Assembly (NCBI GenBank): GCA_973895155.1
Contig: OZ316893.1
Span: forward strand, 11,470,001 to 11,534,000
Direction: 5' to 3'
Origin: Marsupella aquatica
Lineage: Eukaryota > Marchantiophyta
Length of the DNA: 64,000 nt
Every line of letters begins with the position of its first letter. Position 1 is the first letter of the stretch. The notes beneath the pieces were generated by a model. That model was not told the DNA's origin. It saw only the letters and a list, made by a program, of their open reading frames with translations, and ran no database searches. Below, in pieces: positions 35,611 to 47,825 of the stretch. The position numbers were made by a program, and so were the translations under genes.

Positions 35611-38600
35611 AGCCATGCGGACTTGGTCGTACGACCTCTGGATTGTGAAACTTTTCAGAAATGTGCACTCCCGGGCTTGTTGGAAAGAGCTCGCAGAGCT
35701 GATTCCAACAAGAGGCGGCGCTCCTCAAACGGAGCCAGGATGAGTAAGTTAGGGCCCGACGAAGTTGGTAAGTAAGTGATTCTGAAACGGCCATAACTTG
35801 GTCGTTTGATGTCCGTTTTGGGAGCGGTTTGGTGATTCGTGATCAGGAGGAGCAGAGCTATCCAGGGCTCTCCTCAGGGGAGTAGTTGGACATATTTGAG
35901 GTTTCGACCATGAGTGGCCCCCTCACTTCCCGGAGACTACGGATGATTACGGTTGGTACCTGGCGAAGGCACCGTTGGTACCGTAGTGGGCTAGGGTTTT
36001 TCATGGTGTGTGTGTGCCGCACGCTTTAGGTTAATTTATCTCTTAGATGTTTTTGGGGGCGCCGCTAGGGTTGCCGCCGTTGTTGCCATTCCGTGAGGGG
36101 TGCTTTGGTGTTTTTTTCAGTATTTAGGGGGGAGGCCCGTAGTGAGAAGGGGGAAACTCAGTCTAGTGTTTGCTTAGGGAAGTTAGCTCATAGCCAGAAG
36201 AGGGAATCAAGCCAGAGTAGTGAGGTAGAGGTGTAGCACTTGCCCCAGTGAGGCAGTAGTTGGGCAGATGGCAGGAGGCCGAGTTGTCCTTGCAATGTGT
36301 TACGACGTTTTGCCAAAAGATATGGGTTTGGTTTGATTCCTCAAGTTTTGGTGTGGCGTTATTTTTTTCTAGTTCAAGATTGTGTTCTTTCCCCAAGAAG
36401 TGTCTAAGGAATCCTTGCACGATTTGGTCAACCATGTGAGTAGGAGGGGTGGTGACAGCACTCCACCAACGACCAGTAGGAGTGTGTGTGTGGCGTAGTC
36501 CATGGGACTTGATCAAAAGCAAAGCGGCTAGTCGGTAGACTTGATCAAAAATTACATTTCCGGGAGCGGAAATAAACATACTCATCCTACATGCAATAGA
36601 ATCCTAATAGCGTCCCTCCACGTTCCTGTCACACGATAACAAACGATTTTAGTAGGAGTAAATACGTATTTGTCGTGTAAATCGTTTGATAAGCAGGTGA
36701 CAAAGAACATAAGCTTTGTCAAATTAATCTGGATTTCACTCTTGAGTACAAGCTCACCAGTGCAGTCCTCTTCATCCTCCATCATCCCCTCCAAATTTGA
36801 TCAGGTGGGAAGTCGCGGAACTCGACTACCTTAACACTTAGCTCCGGCGTCGCTGACTCCGACGCTGAGCTCCCTTATGGTCCGGGCCCAGATAGGCCAT
36901 ACGGGGAGGACTTAGCATGGGGAGACTGGTGGGCAACGAGACATGACGCTAGCAAAGGCAAGGAGCCAAGCTGGTGACACACACTAAGGACTTCGACTAG
37001 CTGAGAGCTGGTTGGGTCAAAAGGGGAAATGGGCCAGGCTCAAGGACGACCGTCCGGACCTCTGGATGGACTTTGAGTTTTGAGGGCTTGAGTGTGAGCT
37101 CCTCTTGGGCCCAAGGCCCATGGAGTTGACGCCATGGGCAATAGACGCTTGGGGCGCAAGTTATGGTCCGATCCGGGTTGGGCCGATCGAAGGCCCCGAG
37201 CGGCGATGAGACCTGAGGACCTAGGCATGAGCACTGGGTCGGCCCGATCACAACGGGCTAAGGCACTTTGCTTGCGGATGCCTAACGAGAGAGTTATGGG
37301 CGTTGCCAGTTGGTGGCGCACCCGTTATGCGCGATAGGATCCGGGTTGGAGGCCAAATGTTTAGGGACCAAAGCTGGCCCGGGGGTGGCAGGTCTCCAGA
37401 AGCATATATGAGGGGAGTGGTGTCTCCCTGGGGGCTAAGGGCGAGCCAAAGTCGTGAGCTGCGGCGCTCCCCTCCTTGCACCACGTCTACGAAAGAACGG
37501 CGGTCGGAGCATCCCGGAAAGCAAAGGTATCATTTCCCGTTTGTTGTCCGTCGTAGACGGCTAATTGTCTACGATGCTTAGCCGTCCACGATGCTTAGCT
37601 CCCGGTATTCTCGATATTCGGTTTTCAAGACCGACTCTTTCAACCGCTCAGACATCCATCCCTTTCGTAATAAGCTCTTGAGCTTGAAGCAAACAATAAG
37701 AAACCTAATATTCAATTACTATGTAAATTAAAGTTCAGAGAATACACAAAAAAAAAAAAATTGTTTGGCTAGACTCGTAGAGCTCGACCCAAACTCGAAG
37801 GGGCCAAAGCACGGAGTACGCGACCCGAGTGGGCCCGAAGGCTAGAAATGGCTTGACGATTTCTGCCCACGAGCACCAGAAGGACGGCCTTTGATGCCGG
37901 GAAACAAAGGTTCGAATCCTTTTACTCCAGGCCGCCCCCCCATTTGGCGAAAGCAGAAAGAAATATTTTTTCTTGGTCGAAGGCCCATGGGGCATAAGGC
38001 CAGGCTGGTCGCGACACTAAGGGAAACCGCCAAACGGAAACGGCGATATCTTCCCAACGAAAGTCCGTTAGAGTACTTCTTGGGTGCGTTGGAAAGCTCT
38101 CAAGCAAGGCTACGCCTTCCTGAGCTCATCTGGGTCTGGGGGCACCATGGGTTCTCGGGGTTTGCGGGTGTTATCTCGTCCGCTTGCCAAATCCTGCCGA
38201 ACAATAGTCAAGCCGTGTTCAATCTCCCAAGGGAGCTTGCGTTGGGGAAGCAAGGCCAAGTAGGTGTGGAGGTTGAGTTCTAAGAGTGTTCGGTCCCTAG
38301 ACCATTAGTGAGGCAAATCGGGAGTTGGTTGCTAGAGTCGGGGCCATTCTGGTATCGACGTGTTGGGACAAGCTTTAGAACAAGCTACGCTATTTGGGCC
38401 ATGAGCATGTCCTGGGGTCAGGACGGTCAGTTGGTGATGGATAGGTACGAGGGGGAACCCGGACCGCGCCCAAGGAAGGAGTTGTTTTGGACAAACTGTG
38501 GGCATGGGTTCTAGTTCCGGCTTATGGCATCGGGAAGACCTATCGCTAACCTATTTAATTACCAATGTCTGTTGAGCTTGAGTTAGGATGCTAGACTTGG

Positions 38601-38930
38601 CGAGTTCTAGATCCTGAAGGGTTACTTATCGAGGTGCTTGCATTGGTTGCTTGTGCAGACAATGAGGACCGTTGAGTAGCGGTCGTGTTGGAGAGCAAGT
38701 GCGGCTTTGTATGGGAGGGGCCGCTAGCAGTGCAAGGGGCACTAGGGTGCTTGCTTGAGGTATTCCGTGGAGGCGTTCGGGCACCAGGGGCACTTAGGCG
38801 TGAGTGTTGGGATTGGTGAGGGTGCTGGGTGGCAAGGTCCACCACTTGGGACTTGACAAAGCAGTTAATGGTAAGCTTGGGGTTCAGATTGCATACAGAT
38901 GGGACTGGAAAGAGTAGTACATGCAAAGAC

Positions 38931-39838
38931 TTGGGTTGGACTTCTCAATTCTTTTATTTTCCAGCATCCATTTCTTCATGGAGTTATATTGAAGTGGTTT
39001 TCCTCATTAGAGTTACACTAAAGTGGCTGAAACCAGACGAGTCTACCAGAACTTTGATTCAAGTTCAGGGAGTTATTCTTTGACATCTATACCAAGTGTT
39101 CAATACCTAGGTGAGACTGTGTTTAGGCCTTCTGGAGGTGCTTTCTCCAAAATTACCCCGAGTTCATAACATGACAAACTTAGCTCTAGATGAGTAGAGG
39201 CCAACTTTGTACAACAAGAGAGGAGGAAATAACTCTCTTGGCAATAATTTATGGGTTAAGCAACACTGCATATTTTGACCACTTGTGGGAATCATCCTCT
39301 CCATTTTGGTACTAGTCTCCTCCTGCCTTTCTCGTCCTCCATCTTCTCTTAGATGAAATCAATTACATACAAGTTGGGCTTGAAGGAGTAGCAAGTGTAA
39401 GACTACCTCTGTGGCATACCCATTTTGATTGTAGATTTATTACTCATGGTCAGACGGGTAGTCCTGGAAAGATGGTAATCAAAGTGGTCCTTCAAGATTT
39501 CCATACCCATGTATTACTTGGGGAAAAACAATAGGATCAGTTTGCAAGGTACGCAATGTACACTACTAATTTGCTATAAGCTCTAGTGCAAAGATAGCAT
39601 TCCGTGATTTTCTCAAGGAAACAGGTTTCGAGAAAATTGGAAAAAGAGCGGGTAGGAAAGAAGCCTGCACAACTCTTCTACCATGATTTACAGTACAATG
39701 TTCAAAGTAAGGCGAATTTCTCTAGAGAAAAGGTAAAAAATTTCCTAGAATCAGAATTACTACAAAATTGACAGACTAGCAAAAAACCAAATTAGCCATA
39801 CTCAAATGAATCTCCCGTACTTGTGCATCTGATTCCAT
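38931..39838 (+). repeat. Long direct repeat, left copy
   Basis: This segment is repeated at 47131-47757 in the same orientation. Shared blocks in order include AGTTACACTAAAGTGGCTGA, GTAGTCCTGGAAAGATGGTA, ATAAGCTCTAGTGCAAAGAT and CTTGTGCATCTGATTCCA. The left copy has about 340 bp (39115-39455) missing from the right one. It carries no recognisable protein. Confidence 0.88.
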
Positions 39839-39839
39839 A

Positions 39840-42720
39840 GTGCTATTGATAGGGCTAGTGATGATATAATATAGTAGCACCACAAACTAATATATTAAAT
39901 TTGATAATTAGAGCCGTTGCTTTTGACCAAAATTTATAGCAGCGCCTGGTGCTAATCAAAATTAATATATCCTTTAGACTATACTTATTTTTGTTCATAT
40001 TTCCATAGTAGCACCCAATGCCAACAAAGAGTCCTCTTTGGTGAGGTCTCATTTACATAGATATTTCTTTATTACTTGCAAAATTGCATGACCTTATAAA
40101 ATATACTTTGGTGTATTTACCAACGATAGCAAACACAATAGATAAAACAGTAATACTGTTAGTGAAATATGTGATATAGCAGTAAACAATTAAAGCTAAT
40201 AGACTCAAAAAATGTTTTTCTAGAGGGTTTGGATCAGTGTTTAAACCCTAAACCCTAGCTCTCGGCATTAGTAATATTTTTACATTTTTATACTAATTCT
40301 TAAAATAATATCATTCCTAGAGGAGATCAAGTCAATTATAATATTACCAAGTCCCAATGTAGGTAATATTTAAAAAATATATTTTTATATTCATTTATGG
40401 ATTTATGTTTATTATTTCTTGTAATTGACTCTTTTGCCAAATTTTCCTTAAAAAATAATGGATGTCACTACACATGAAGGTATCATTTCATAATAGCACT
40501 TATCTGCTGCTTTTATCAATCAATACGTCAAATAAATATGATGTATGATAGCACCTGGAGCTATTATACATCCTACACAAGATGTTAGGACTATTGAGAT
40601 AGCAATTAGGTACTAAATTAGATATTATATCATATTAAGATGTCAAATTTGTCTCAATTTCTTTTGCATCTCAAGCTATCATGATATTTATTCCCAGATT
40701 TAATCCAAGAGTTTAATCTCTATGACCTTTAAACATATTGAAATATGTCAGTTTGCATAGTATTAGTATGGCATTACGATCATTTTGTTTAATTCTATGC
40801 TAGATATTTTAATTGGGGTCACAAGAATGCATCAAACTCTAATCCATTGTAGCCCCCAAATTTTTTACACTTTCTTACGCACCTCACCCTCTTATGGGAT
40901 TAATTTAGAAATAATTCTAAGAATTTTTGTGAAAATAACAACAACACACATTTATACAATCAACAACTTAAAAAATATAATGATATTTGTGGTTTAAATA
41001 AGACAATTTTAACAGCAGTAAAATTAATATTGTCCCAAATCGCTTGCATTCAAAGATTGAAACTAGACTTCGTTTTATAATTTCATCCCATTCGTGTGTC
41101 TATCCACCACATGGGTTCAGAAATCTTTGTTACCCATGTGAAACTATATCCATACATTGATACATATGTTCAAGAAGTTACAAAAGAAATCCATGAGATT
41201 TCTATGTATTGAAGGTTTGATTTAATTAGGAATTAGATATAAGAAATCCTTCCACATAAGATTTTATTTGGCCAAGATTGTGCCCTTCACGTAAGCACTA
41301 TTTCAATAATCTTGATAATGATGTACACTTTAAGTCTCCTCTTGAGAATTCACAGAGTATCAGATTTGGCCAAATGCAAGAAATATGCACTTGGTTATAG
41401 GAGAAGTGGGTATGTTGCATTTTTATAAGAGTTCAACAAATATAGAATTTTGTTGTATGGTAATTGTAAATCTTGCCACTATGTGAAGACTATGATGGTA
41501 TTCTGGCTAATTATAACCCTTGCAACTAATATTAGTTATAGTTTGGCTAGCGCCCGACTCCAGTAAACTTACCCCATTATGACAAGTAGTAGAGATTTTT
41601 TAAGACAAAGAACGGTGGATCATAGATATCATAGAAAATGTGTTTTTTGGCTCTTGAAATGAAACAGTTTTTTTGGTTGTGAGCACAAAAACTCCTGTTA
41701 TCTCCCTTGATTTTTCCTGTTATGATTTTTTCTGTTACCTATCACGGAGATCAGGCCCCCTATGACTTTTGAGGCAGCACCATTGCAAGGAAGGCAATTA
41801 ATATTACCAAGGAATTTGTTACCAAGATATGATATGAGTGTCTCTGCAAAGAGAGTGGATCCAAATTGGAGAAAGGCGCAGGTGGCGACGAAGGGGAAAA
41901 AGGCAGAGGACATCGTGGACAAGAAGAAAAGAGAGTGGATTCCAAATTGGAGGAAGGTGCAGGTGGCGAAGGAGGGGGAAAAGCAAAGGTCATGGTAAAC
42001 AAGGAGGAGAGGGACAGTAGCGGAAAATGATTGTTGGCGCCATAATCTTGATCTGAAGATACTTCTTTTATCAATAATGTTTTTGATCCAAACTAAATTG
42101 TTCAAGTTAACGTCGACGGTTACAAGAGTTGAAACTAATCTATTCCAGTTAATGGCTATGGTGATAGAAGTTGAAACAAAGTTATCTGAGCTTAGGACAG
42201 ATGTGTTATAGTTAACTTCTCAGCTAAGAGCCTTTGAAAAAAAATCTTAATAAATGACATATTAAATAAAGTCATGAGCCTAGGTGGTCTCCTAGGTGTC
42301 ATTGGAGCAATAGGAGACAACTCATTAGTTTTCAAGTGCTGTCTGAATTTTTGGATCAAGAAAAATAGATTTAGTGATTTCCTTTTCAGATATGATATAG
42401 ATTTCTATGTCTCTTTCTAGTGTGTAGAATGTCAGATATTGCTCATATCTGCAAAAAATTCTGTACTAAGGGCAGTGTTAAGCGACGACATCTAACACTA
42501 ATGCATGTTTTACACTATCTACTCACTATTATATACAATCTCGCCTTTTTGTGCTCATCATCTGCTTACAAAATCCACTTTTGGAAAGAACTCATTATGA
42601 CCATTGGATTTAAAACTTAAATTTTCCAGCCCCCCAGATCTGTGTAAGGAAGAATAAAGAGTTTGCCCTAGCCTGAGGCACGGATGGGCTTCCACCCACA
42701 CCTAAATTCATACACAAACA
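39840..42720. other. AT-rich island, no gene seen
   Basis: Base composition shifts to roughly two-thirds or more A+T right at the end of the left direct repeat. Short TAGCACC/GGTGCTA words recur (39868, 39940, 40010, 40550). No frame is conserved. This looks like one or more AT-rich transposons inserted into the duplicated segment. A 45-bp near-repeat (AAGAGAGTGGATCC...) occurs at 41848 and 41926. Confidence 0.5.
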
Positions 42721-42732
42721 TATAGATAAAGG

Positions 42733-43076
42733 GAGATATATGCTTGATGGGCCCCCTGGTGAACCTTTCTTACCTGATGGGCCCCTAGGGAACTTTTTTT
42801 ACCAAGTAGGACCCCTCTTAATGATCAGTACACATGTTCTTGTGTGGTGCCTACACCTGTCCTTGTGTGGTGCCTACTATGTATGGTGACTCCAAGCAAA
42901 CTGCATAGTTGAACCGTGCGGTCAACCTTGCATGGTCGACCGAGAAACCACGGAGATGATTTGGGAGAAACCGCGAAAAGCGATTGCCGCTGCCGAATCT
43001 GCGATTTGAAGACAATATGCATTATGTCTTCGGATTCACTGGGTTAATGCCTGAAGACACAATGGATTATGTCTTC
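42733..43076 (+). repeat. Left terminal inverted repeat of the foldback element
   Basis: Pairs with 43387-43730. The shared interior includes GGTCGACC(A/G)-like and TTTCGCGGTTTCTCCC-type sequences (given for the right arm), and both arms have about the same length. Confidence 0.92.
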
Positions 43077-43386
43077 GGGTTCAAATTTTTACCGTATCGT
43101 GGGGTAGTTATTAGGTATGTTTTTCATGTTGCGCACATGGGTTTTTCACGATGTTTTCATGCACGACTGTCAGTGTCAGTGTGGGGTACCTCCAAATGTC
43201 CACAAAGAATATTCAAGTTCAATGTTCGGAATTTGCCTACTGCCGCCACAACAAAAATTGGCAAATGATTGACAAATGCGCTCAAAAAATGGTAATACTC
43301 CCCTATGTAATGCATACAAACAATTTCCAAAGAAGACAGACCCAAAGGTGTCGGGTACACCCTAAACCCTAAACCTTGAAACACGG

Positions 43387-43730
43387 GAAAACATAATCCA
43401 TTGAGTCTTCAGGCATTAACCCATTGAATCCGAAGACATAATGCATATTGTCTTCAAATCATAGTTTCGACAGCGGCAGTCGCTTTTCGCGGTTTCTCCC
43501 GAATCATCTCCGTGGTTTCTCGGTCGACCATGCAAGGTTGACTGCACGGTTCAACTGTGCAGTTTGCTTGGAGTCACCATACATAGTAGGCACCACACAA
43601 GGACAAGTGTAGGCACCACACAAGAACAGGTGTACTGGTCATTAAGAGGGGTCCTACTTGGTAAAAAAAGTTCCCTAGGGGCCCATCAGGTAAGAAAGGT
43701 TCACCAGGGGGCCCATCAAGCATATATCTC
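43387..43730 (-). repeat. Right terminal inverted repeat of the foldback element
   Basis: Reverse complement of 42733-43076 with scattered substitutions. The two arms together make about 69 percent of the element. Confidence 0.92.
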
Positions 43731-44009
43731 AGATAAAGGTCATTGGGAATTGAGTGTGAGTCTACATGTGGTTATCATGGGTAGATGGGTCTGACAAGAA
43801 AATCTAAGTAGACCCCACATGATTGCCCCATTCACTTAAAGTAAAAAGTATAGACAAAGTATATTACAAATTAAGTTGCGAGTTCAAAAGGAGTGATTTA
43901 TAGGAAAAGTGAAAAAAAAGTCTACTAGGAGTAGATAAAAAAAAGTTTTTTTCTAATCTCTAAAAAGTATTTTTTCCAAGTTATAATAACATTCAATCCT
44001 AAATTCTTT

Positions 44010-44341
44010 GTTTTTGTCTTGAACGGAAATGGGGAGGAATTGAAATACAATTAGACTCCCCCCACCCCAATGTGACAGTTTTTCTGTAGGGAACCCAGAC
44101 CAGGGTGAGCCCCAACGGATCTGACAGGGACCCGCACCAGGAAGGAGAGAGGATTACATCAGGGCCACAAAGTGGGCAACCAGGGGCCAAGCAGATAATC
44201 AGAGCTCCAATCCACTACCCACAAAACCCATCCTAGCCACACACATATACCCTCCACACCCCAGTGTGTGGAGGGGGGATTGAACCTGGCACCTCTCAGT
44301 TCCAAGCAAATCCCCTAGCCAATTGACCTAAGCCAATTGGT
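44010..44341 (-). mobile_element. tRNA-derived SINE, 332 bp, with 18-bp target duplication
   Basis: TTCAATCCTAAATTCTTT occurs at 43992-44009 and again at 44342-44359, directly flanking the element. On the minus strand the head carries an A-box-like TGGCTTAGGTC (about 44332 downward) and a B box GGTTCAATCCC at 44286-44276, the RNA polymerase III promoter of a tRNA-derived SINE. The body is non-coding, and the 3' end (about 44030-44010) finishes in a short A/C-rich tail. The layout resembles plant Au-type SINEs, but family membership is inferred. Confidence 0.88.
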
Positions 44342-45224
44342 TTCAATCCTAAATTCTTTATTGCAATAACCTTATTGACCAAAGACACAATGGCCTTAAG
44401 AATAAAATGGCCCCAACAACTAAATGGCCAGAGCGATAAATGATTGTAAAAATAATGAAAATAGTTGTAAGAATGAAATGGTAATGACAAATGTGCAATG
44501 CAAGTTAGGGCAATGGGTTTGTATATATGTCATATTTCAAATCACATTATAAAAAACTATCTCATCTCAAAGAGTTAGTGCAATCATTCTACAAAAGTGG
44601 AAAAGGGAGGAACAAACCAATACCATCAGATATATTTCAATGATTTTGACACCCTTGGTATGAGAGAAAATGCATCACCTATGGAAGTGAATACCATGGA
44701 TATTTTTGCTTCTAAAGTAGGTATTTACAGAATACATGTGCTGGCTAAATACTTTCAAGAATGACATGTGCATTACGTTGGTATCAGATTTTTTGGCTAA
44801 GGAGAAGATAAATTTTCATTTTTCTAGAGAGATCATTTATCTTTTGCTCCATGTTGTTTCTTCTTCTTTTTCTTAATCATGTTGGAAGGGGGAGGGAGGG
44901 TGCCAAAGAGCCAGGATAGGAGACTGGAAGGAGAGAAAGGTAGGGCACATTAGAGGAGATTGAAGAGAAAAAGGAAAAAAAGTGAGTTTCTTTCCCTCCA
45001 TGTAGCAGAGGGCGACCACACTTGACCCCGTAACACCCCAGCCGCCGCCCCATCTTGAGTTCACTCCCATGCTCTCACCCTCGCCCACAACATTGCTTCA
45101 CAATAGCACCTTGGGACATGCTTTGCCTCAACATCTTTGCCTCGACTCGACAATTTTTCTCGTCTTCACATATTTTTTGTCTTCTTGGCATTATCTCCTC
45201 AGCAACTTTTATCATATTGACATG

Positions 45225-46607
45225 TTTTCTCTTCTCCTTGACATCCTTTTTCTCACCTCAATGTTCTTTTCAATCTCACGTCGACATATTTTTCTCACCT
45301 CGACATCTTTCCTCTCCATTTCACCTTTCCTCTCCTCAACATCTTTTATCACCTCAACATCATTTTCTCACCTTGATAAATTTTCTCTTCTTGACATATT
45401 TTGTCCTTGGCATCTTTTACTCAGCTCAACATCATATTCTCATTTTCACATATTTTCTATCATGGACATGATTTCCTCACTTTAATATCATTTTCTCACC
45501 TTGACATTTTTCTCTCATTAACGTTTTTCTCACCTCAACATCTTTTTCTCTCCTTGACATCTCTTCCTCACCTCAACATCTTTTTCTCACCTAACATCTT
45601 CTGTGCAACGCACGGGCATTGGGCTATATATATTGTGCCAAAATTAACATGAGATTTTCACACCCATAAACTATGACAAATATTACTATGGGTTTTCACC
45701 ACAATTGTCTTACAAAAATTGACTTTTATCATCCTTGGAAGCAAATCAAAGAGGGGAAGAGGCAAGGAGAAAGGGGAAGGGGGGCACATGGATGGGAAAA
45801 GAGGGAGGGAGAGGCTTCATCTTGTCCCTTCCGGCCACGGGTAAGGGTGGAAAAAGTGTCAAGTTTATTTTCTCACCTCAAAATCTGTTGCTCTACTTTA
45901 CATATTTTTCTTCTCAAAATCTTTTTCTCCCCTTTGCACACGTTTCTCTCCTCAACATCATTTGTTCACCTAGACATATTTTTGCTCCTCAAATTTTTTC
46001 TCATCTCAACATCTATTTCTCTCCTCAACATCTTTTCTCTCCTGGACATATGATTCTCACTTCAAGGACATCTTTTCTCTCTTTGACATCTTTTTCTCTC
46101 CTTGACTTCTCTCTCCTGGACATATGATTCTCACTTCAAGGACATTTGTTCTCTCTTTGACATCTTTTTCTCTCCTCGACTTCTTTTATCACCTCGACAT
46201 CTTTTCCTCACCTTGACATCTTTTCTCACCTTGACATCTTTTCGCTCCTTGATATCTTTTATCACCTTGACATCTTTTCTCTCCTCGATATCTTCTATCA
46301 CCTTGACATCTTTTCTCTCCTGGATATTTTCGATCTATCACCTTGACATTTTTTCTTTCCTCGACATCTTTTATTACCTCGACAGATTTTCTCTCCTCGA
46401 CATCTTTTATCACCTCGACATCTTTTCTGTCCTTGACATTTTTTTGCTCCTTGACATCTTTTATCACCTTGACATCTTTTATCTCCTCGACATCTTTTAT
46501 CTCCTCGACATCTTCTATCACCTCGACATCTTTTGCTCACCTCAACAGTTTTTCTCTCCTCGACATCTTTTATCACCTCAACATCTTTTCTCTCCTCTAC
46601 ATCTTTC
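45225..46607. repeat. Pyrimidine-rich minisatellite, unit about 19-21 bp
   Basis: Dozens of units of the form (C/T)TC(A/C)CCT(C/T)GACATCTTTT run through 45225-45600 and 45860-46607, separated by a non-repeat part at 45605-45855. Long open frames here exist in several phases on both strands because the repeat lacks stops; they are not genes. Confidence 0.9.
45603..45626 (+). mobile_element. Helitron-like 3' end, first copy
   Basis: GTGCAACGCAC (short hairpin) is followed by GGGCATTGGGCTA directly after a minisatellite block. The sequence continues TAT rather than CTAG, so this end is degenerate or was cut by a later insertion. Confidence 0.45.
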
Positions 46608-46632
46608 GTGCAACGCACAGGCATTGGGCTAG
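46608..46632 (+). mobile_element. Helitron-like 3' end, second copy, ending CTAG before T
   Basis: GTGCAACGCAC is followed by AGGCATTGGGCTAG and then T at 46633. Helitrons end with a small hairpin and CTRR and insert between A and T; many plant Helitrons end in GCAACGCACGGGC...CTAG. The matching 5' end (TC after A) was not found with confidence. Confidence 0.6.
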
Positions 46633-47130
46633 TCATACATGAATGATTACTAGAGAAATACATAGACCTGGCTGAGCACCTATTTAGGGTCTGTTATCTC
46701 AGTCAAGTCCTTGCTTAAGTGTTACAGTGAGTAATTGAGAGTGTGCAAGCTATTCTCCCAACCTTTCTTGCATTGCTCTGGGAAGCGACATCTTTCGTAT
46801 GCTTTCTAGAGTTACGCCTACTGGATTCAAGGCATTTCGTTGTGCTTGATATGACCATTGGTCACATACAACTTTGGACTACTTTAGCGTCGTCAGTCGA
46901 GCCTACTTTCGCCCTGGTAGTTTGTAGTGTAAAATGCGCGTGAGCTGTGTGGTAGAGAGTTTTCGACCTTCATCATGACGGATTGGTTTGATATGGTCTC
47001 TTCAGCAGCACACCTGTTATCTACTTATTAGTAGTGGAAGGTATGGACAGTGCAAGTTCTTTGAAGCTTACCTTACGTACAATTGCACAATCTGGTGCAG
47101 TGGAGGTTCGGTCTGTGGTGGAACAAAATT

Positions 47131-47757
47131 TGGGTTGAACTTCTTGATTCTTTACTTTCCAGCATCCATTTCCTCATGGAGTTATGTTATTGAAGTGGTT
47201 TTCCTCGTTAGAGTTACACTAAAGTGGCTGAAACCAGATGAGATGAGTCTACCTGAACTTTGATTCAAGTTCAGGGTGAGCTATTCTTTGACATCTACAC
47301 GAATTCAAGTTCAGGGTGAGTTATTCTTTGACACCTACACAAACTCGCGGGTGTTCAATACCTAGGTGAATTGGACTGGTAGTCCTGGAAAGATGGTAAT
47401 CAAAGGGGTCCTTCAAGCTGTCCATACCCATGTATTACTTGGGAAAAAACAATAGAATCAGTTCGCAAGATCTGCAAAACCACCTTTTGATGTACACTAC
47501 TAATTGTCTATAAGCTCTAGTGCAAAGATAGCATTCCATGATTTTCTCAAGGAAACAAGTGTCAAGAAAATTGGAACAGGAAAGAAGCCTGCACGGCTCC
47601 TCTACCACGATTTACGGTACAATGTTCAAAGGCGGATCTTTGTGGAGAAAAGGTAAAAAACTCCCTGGAATCAGAATTACTACAAATTTGACAAACTAGC
47701 AAAAAACCAATTTAGCCATACTCGAATGAATCTCCCGGACTTGTGCATCTGATTCCA
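47131..47757 (+). repeat. Long direct repeat, right copy, abutting the MGDG synthase 3' end
   Basis: Counterpart of 38931-39838. It stops about 70 bp from the stop codon of the MGDG synthase, probably within its 3' untranslated region. A short internal duplication (TTCAAGTTCAGGGTGAG) is at 47263-47320. Confidence 0.88.
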
Positions 47758-47825
47758 GAAGTGATGTATGAAGCTATTGAATATATCTCTGCTTAAGACC
47801 CTGTGTTCCACCGGAGTGTTCCCAA

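Larger units (their letters stand above)
32215..38930. other. Gene-free block, probable transposon-derived DNA
   Basis: Open frames here are short and match no family I know. 35000-35340 and 35660-35900 are diverged copies sharing GGCTTGTTGGAAAGAGCTCG, AAACGGAGC and CTTGG(C/T)CGTTTGA blocks; a weaker third relative is near 38040-38100. 36800-38600 is GC-richer than its surroundings. A lone GGTTCGAATCC near 37911 has no acceptable tRNA fold around it. Confidence 0.5.
42733..43730. mobile_element. Foldback Mutator-like element (non-autonomous), 998 bp with 9-bp target duplication
   Basis: Terminal inverted repeats of about 344 bp cover 42733-43076 and 43387-43730 and match at nearly every base; the outermost bases are GAGATATATGCTTGATGGGC and its complement. 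The element is bracketed by AGATAAAGG at 42724-42732 and again at 43731-43739, a 9-bp target-site duplication typical of the Mutator superfamily. The 310-bp centre encodes nothing recognisable and contains a short CCCTAAACCCTAAACC tract. With no transposase inside, it must have been moved by enzymes from elsewhere. Confidence 0.93.

Noticed and set aside
37812-37929. Possible tRNA around GGTTCGAATCC, with GGAGTA and TACTCC as acceptor arms
   Set aside because: The arms are about 115 bases apart and no D or anticodon arm can be drawn between them.
40240-40258. TTTAAACCCTAAACCCTAG, telomere-like repeat (also at 43360-43377)
   Set aside because: Only two units each; such interstitial pieces are common in plant DNA and do not mark a chromosome end.
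41577-41600. TAGTAGAGA, the reverse complement of the plant Helitron 5' motif TCTCTACTA
   Set aside because: Its orientation would place the element to the left, and no matching 3' end (CTAG with hairpin on the minus strand) is seen there.
46102-46632. Open frame of 176 codons (FDIFYHLDIF-type repeats) and long frames on the opposite strand
   Set aside because: They arise from a stop-free minisatellite that is open in several phases on both strands; the peptide only mirrors the DNA repeat.
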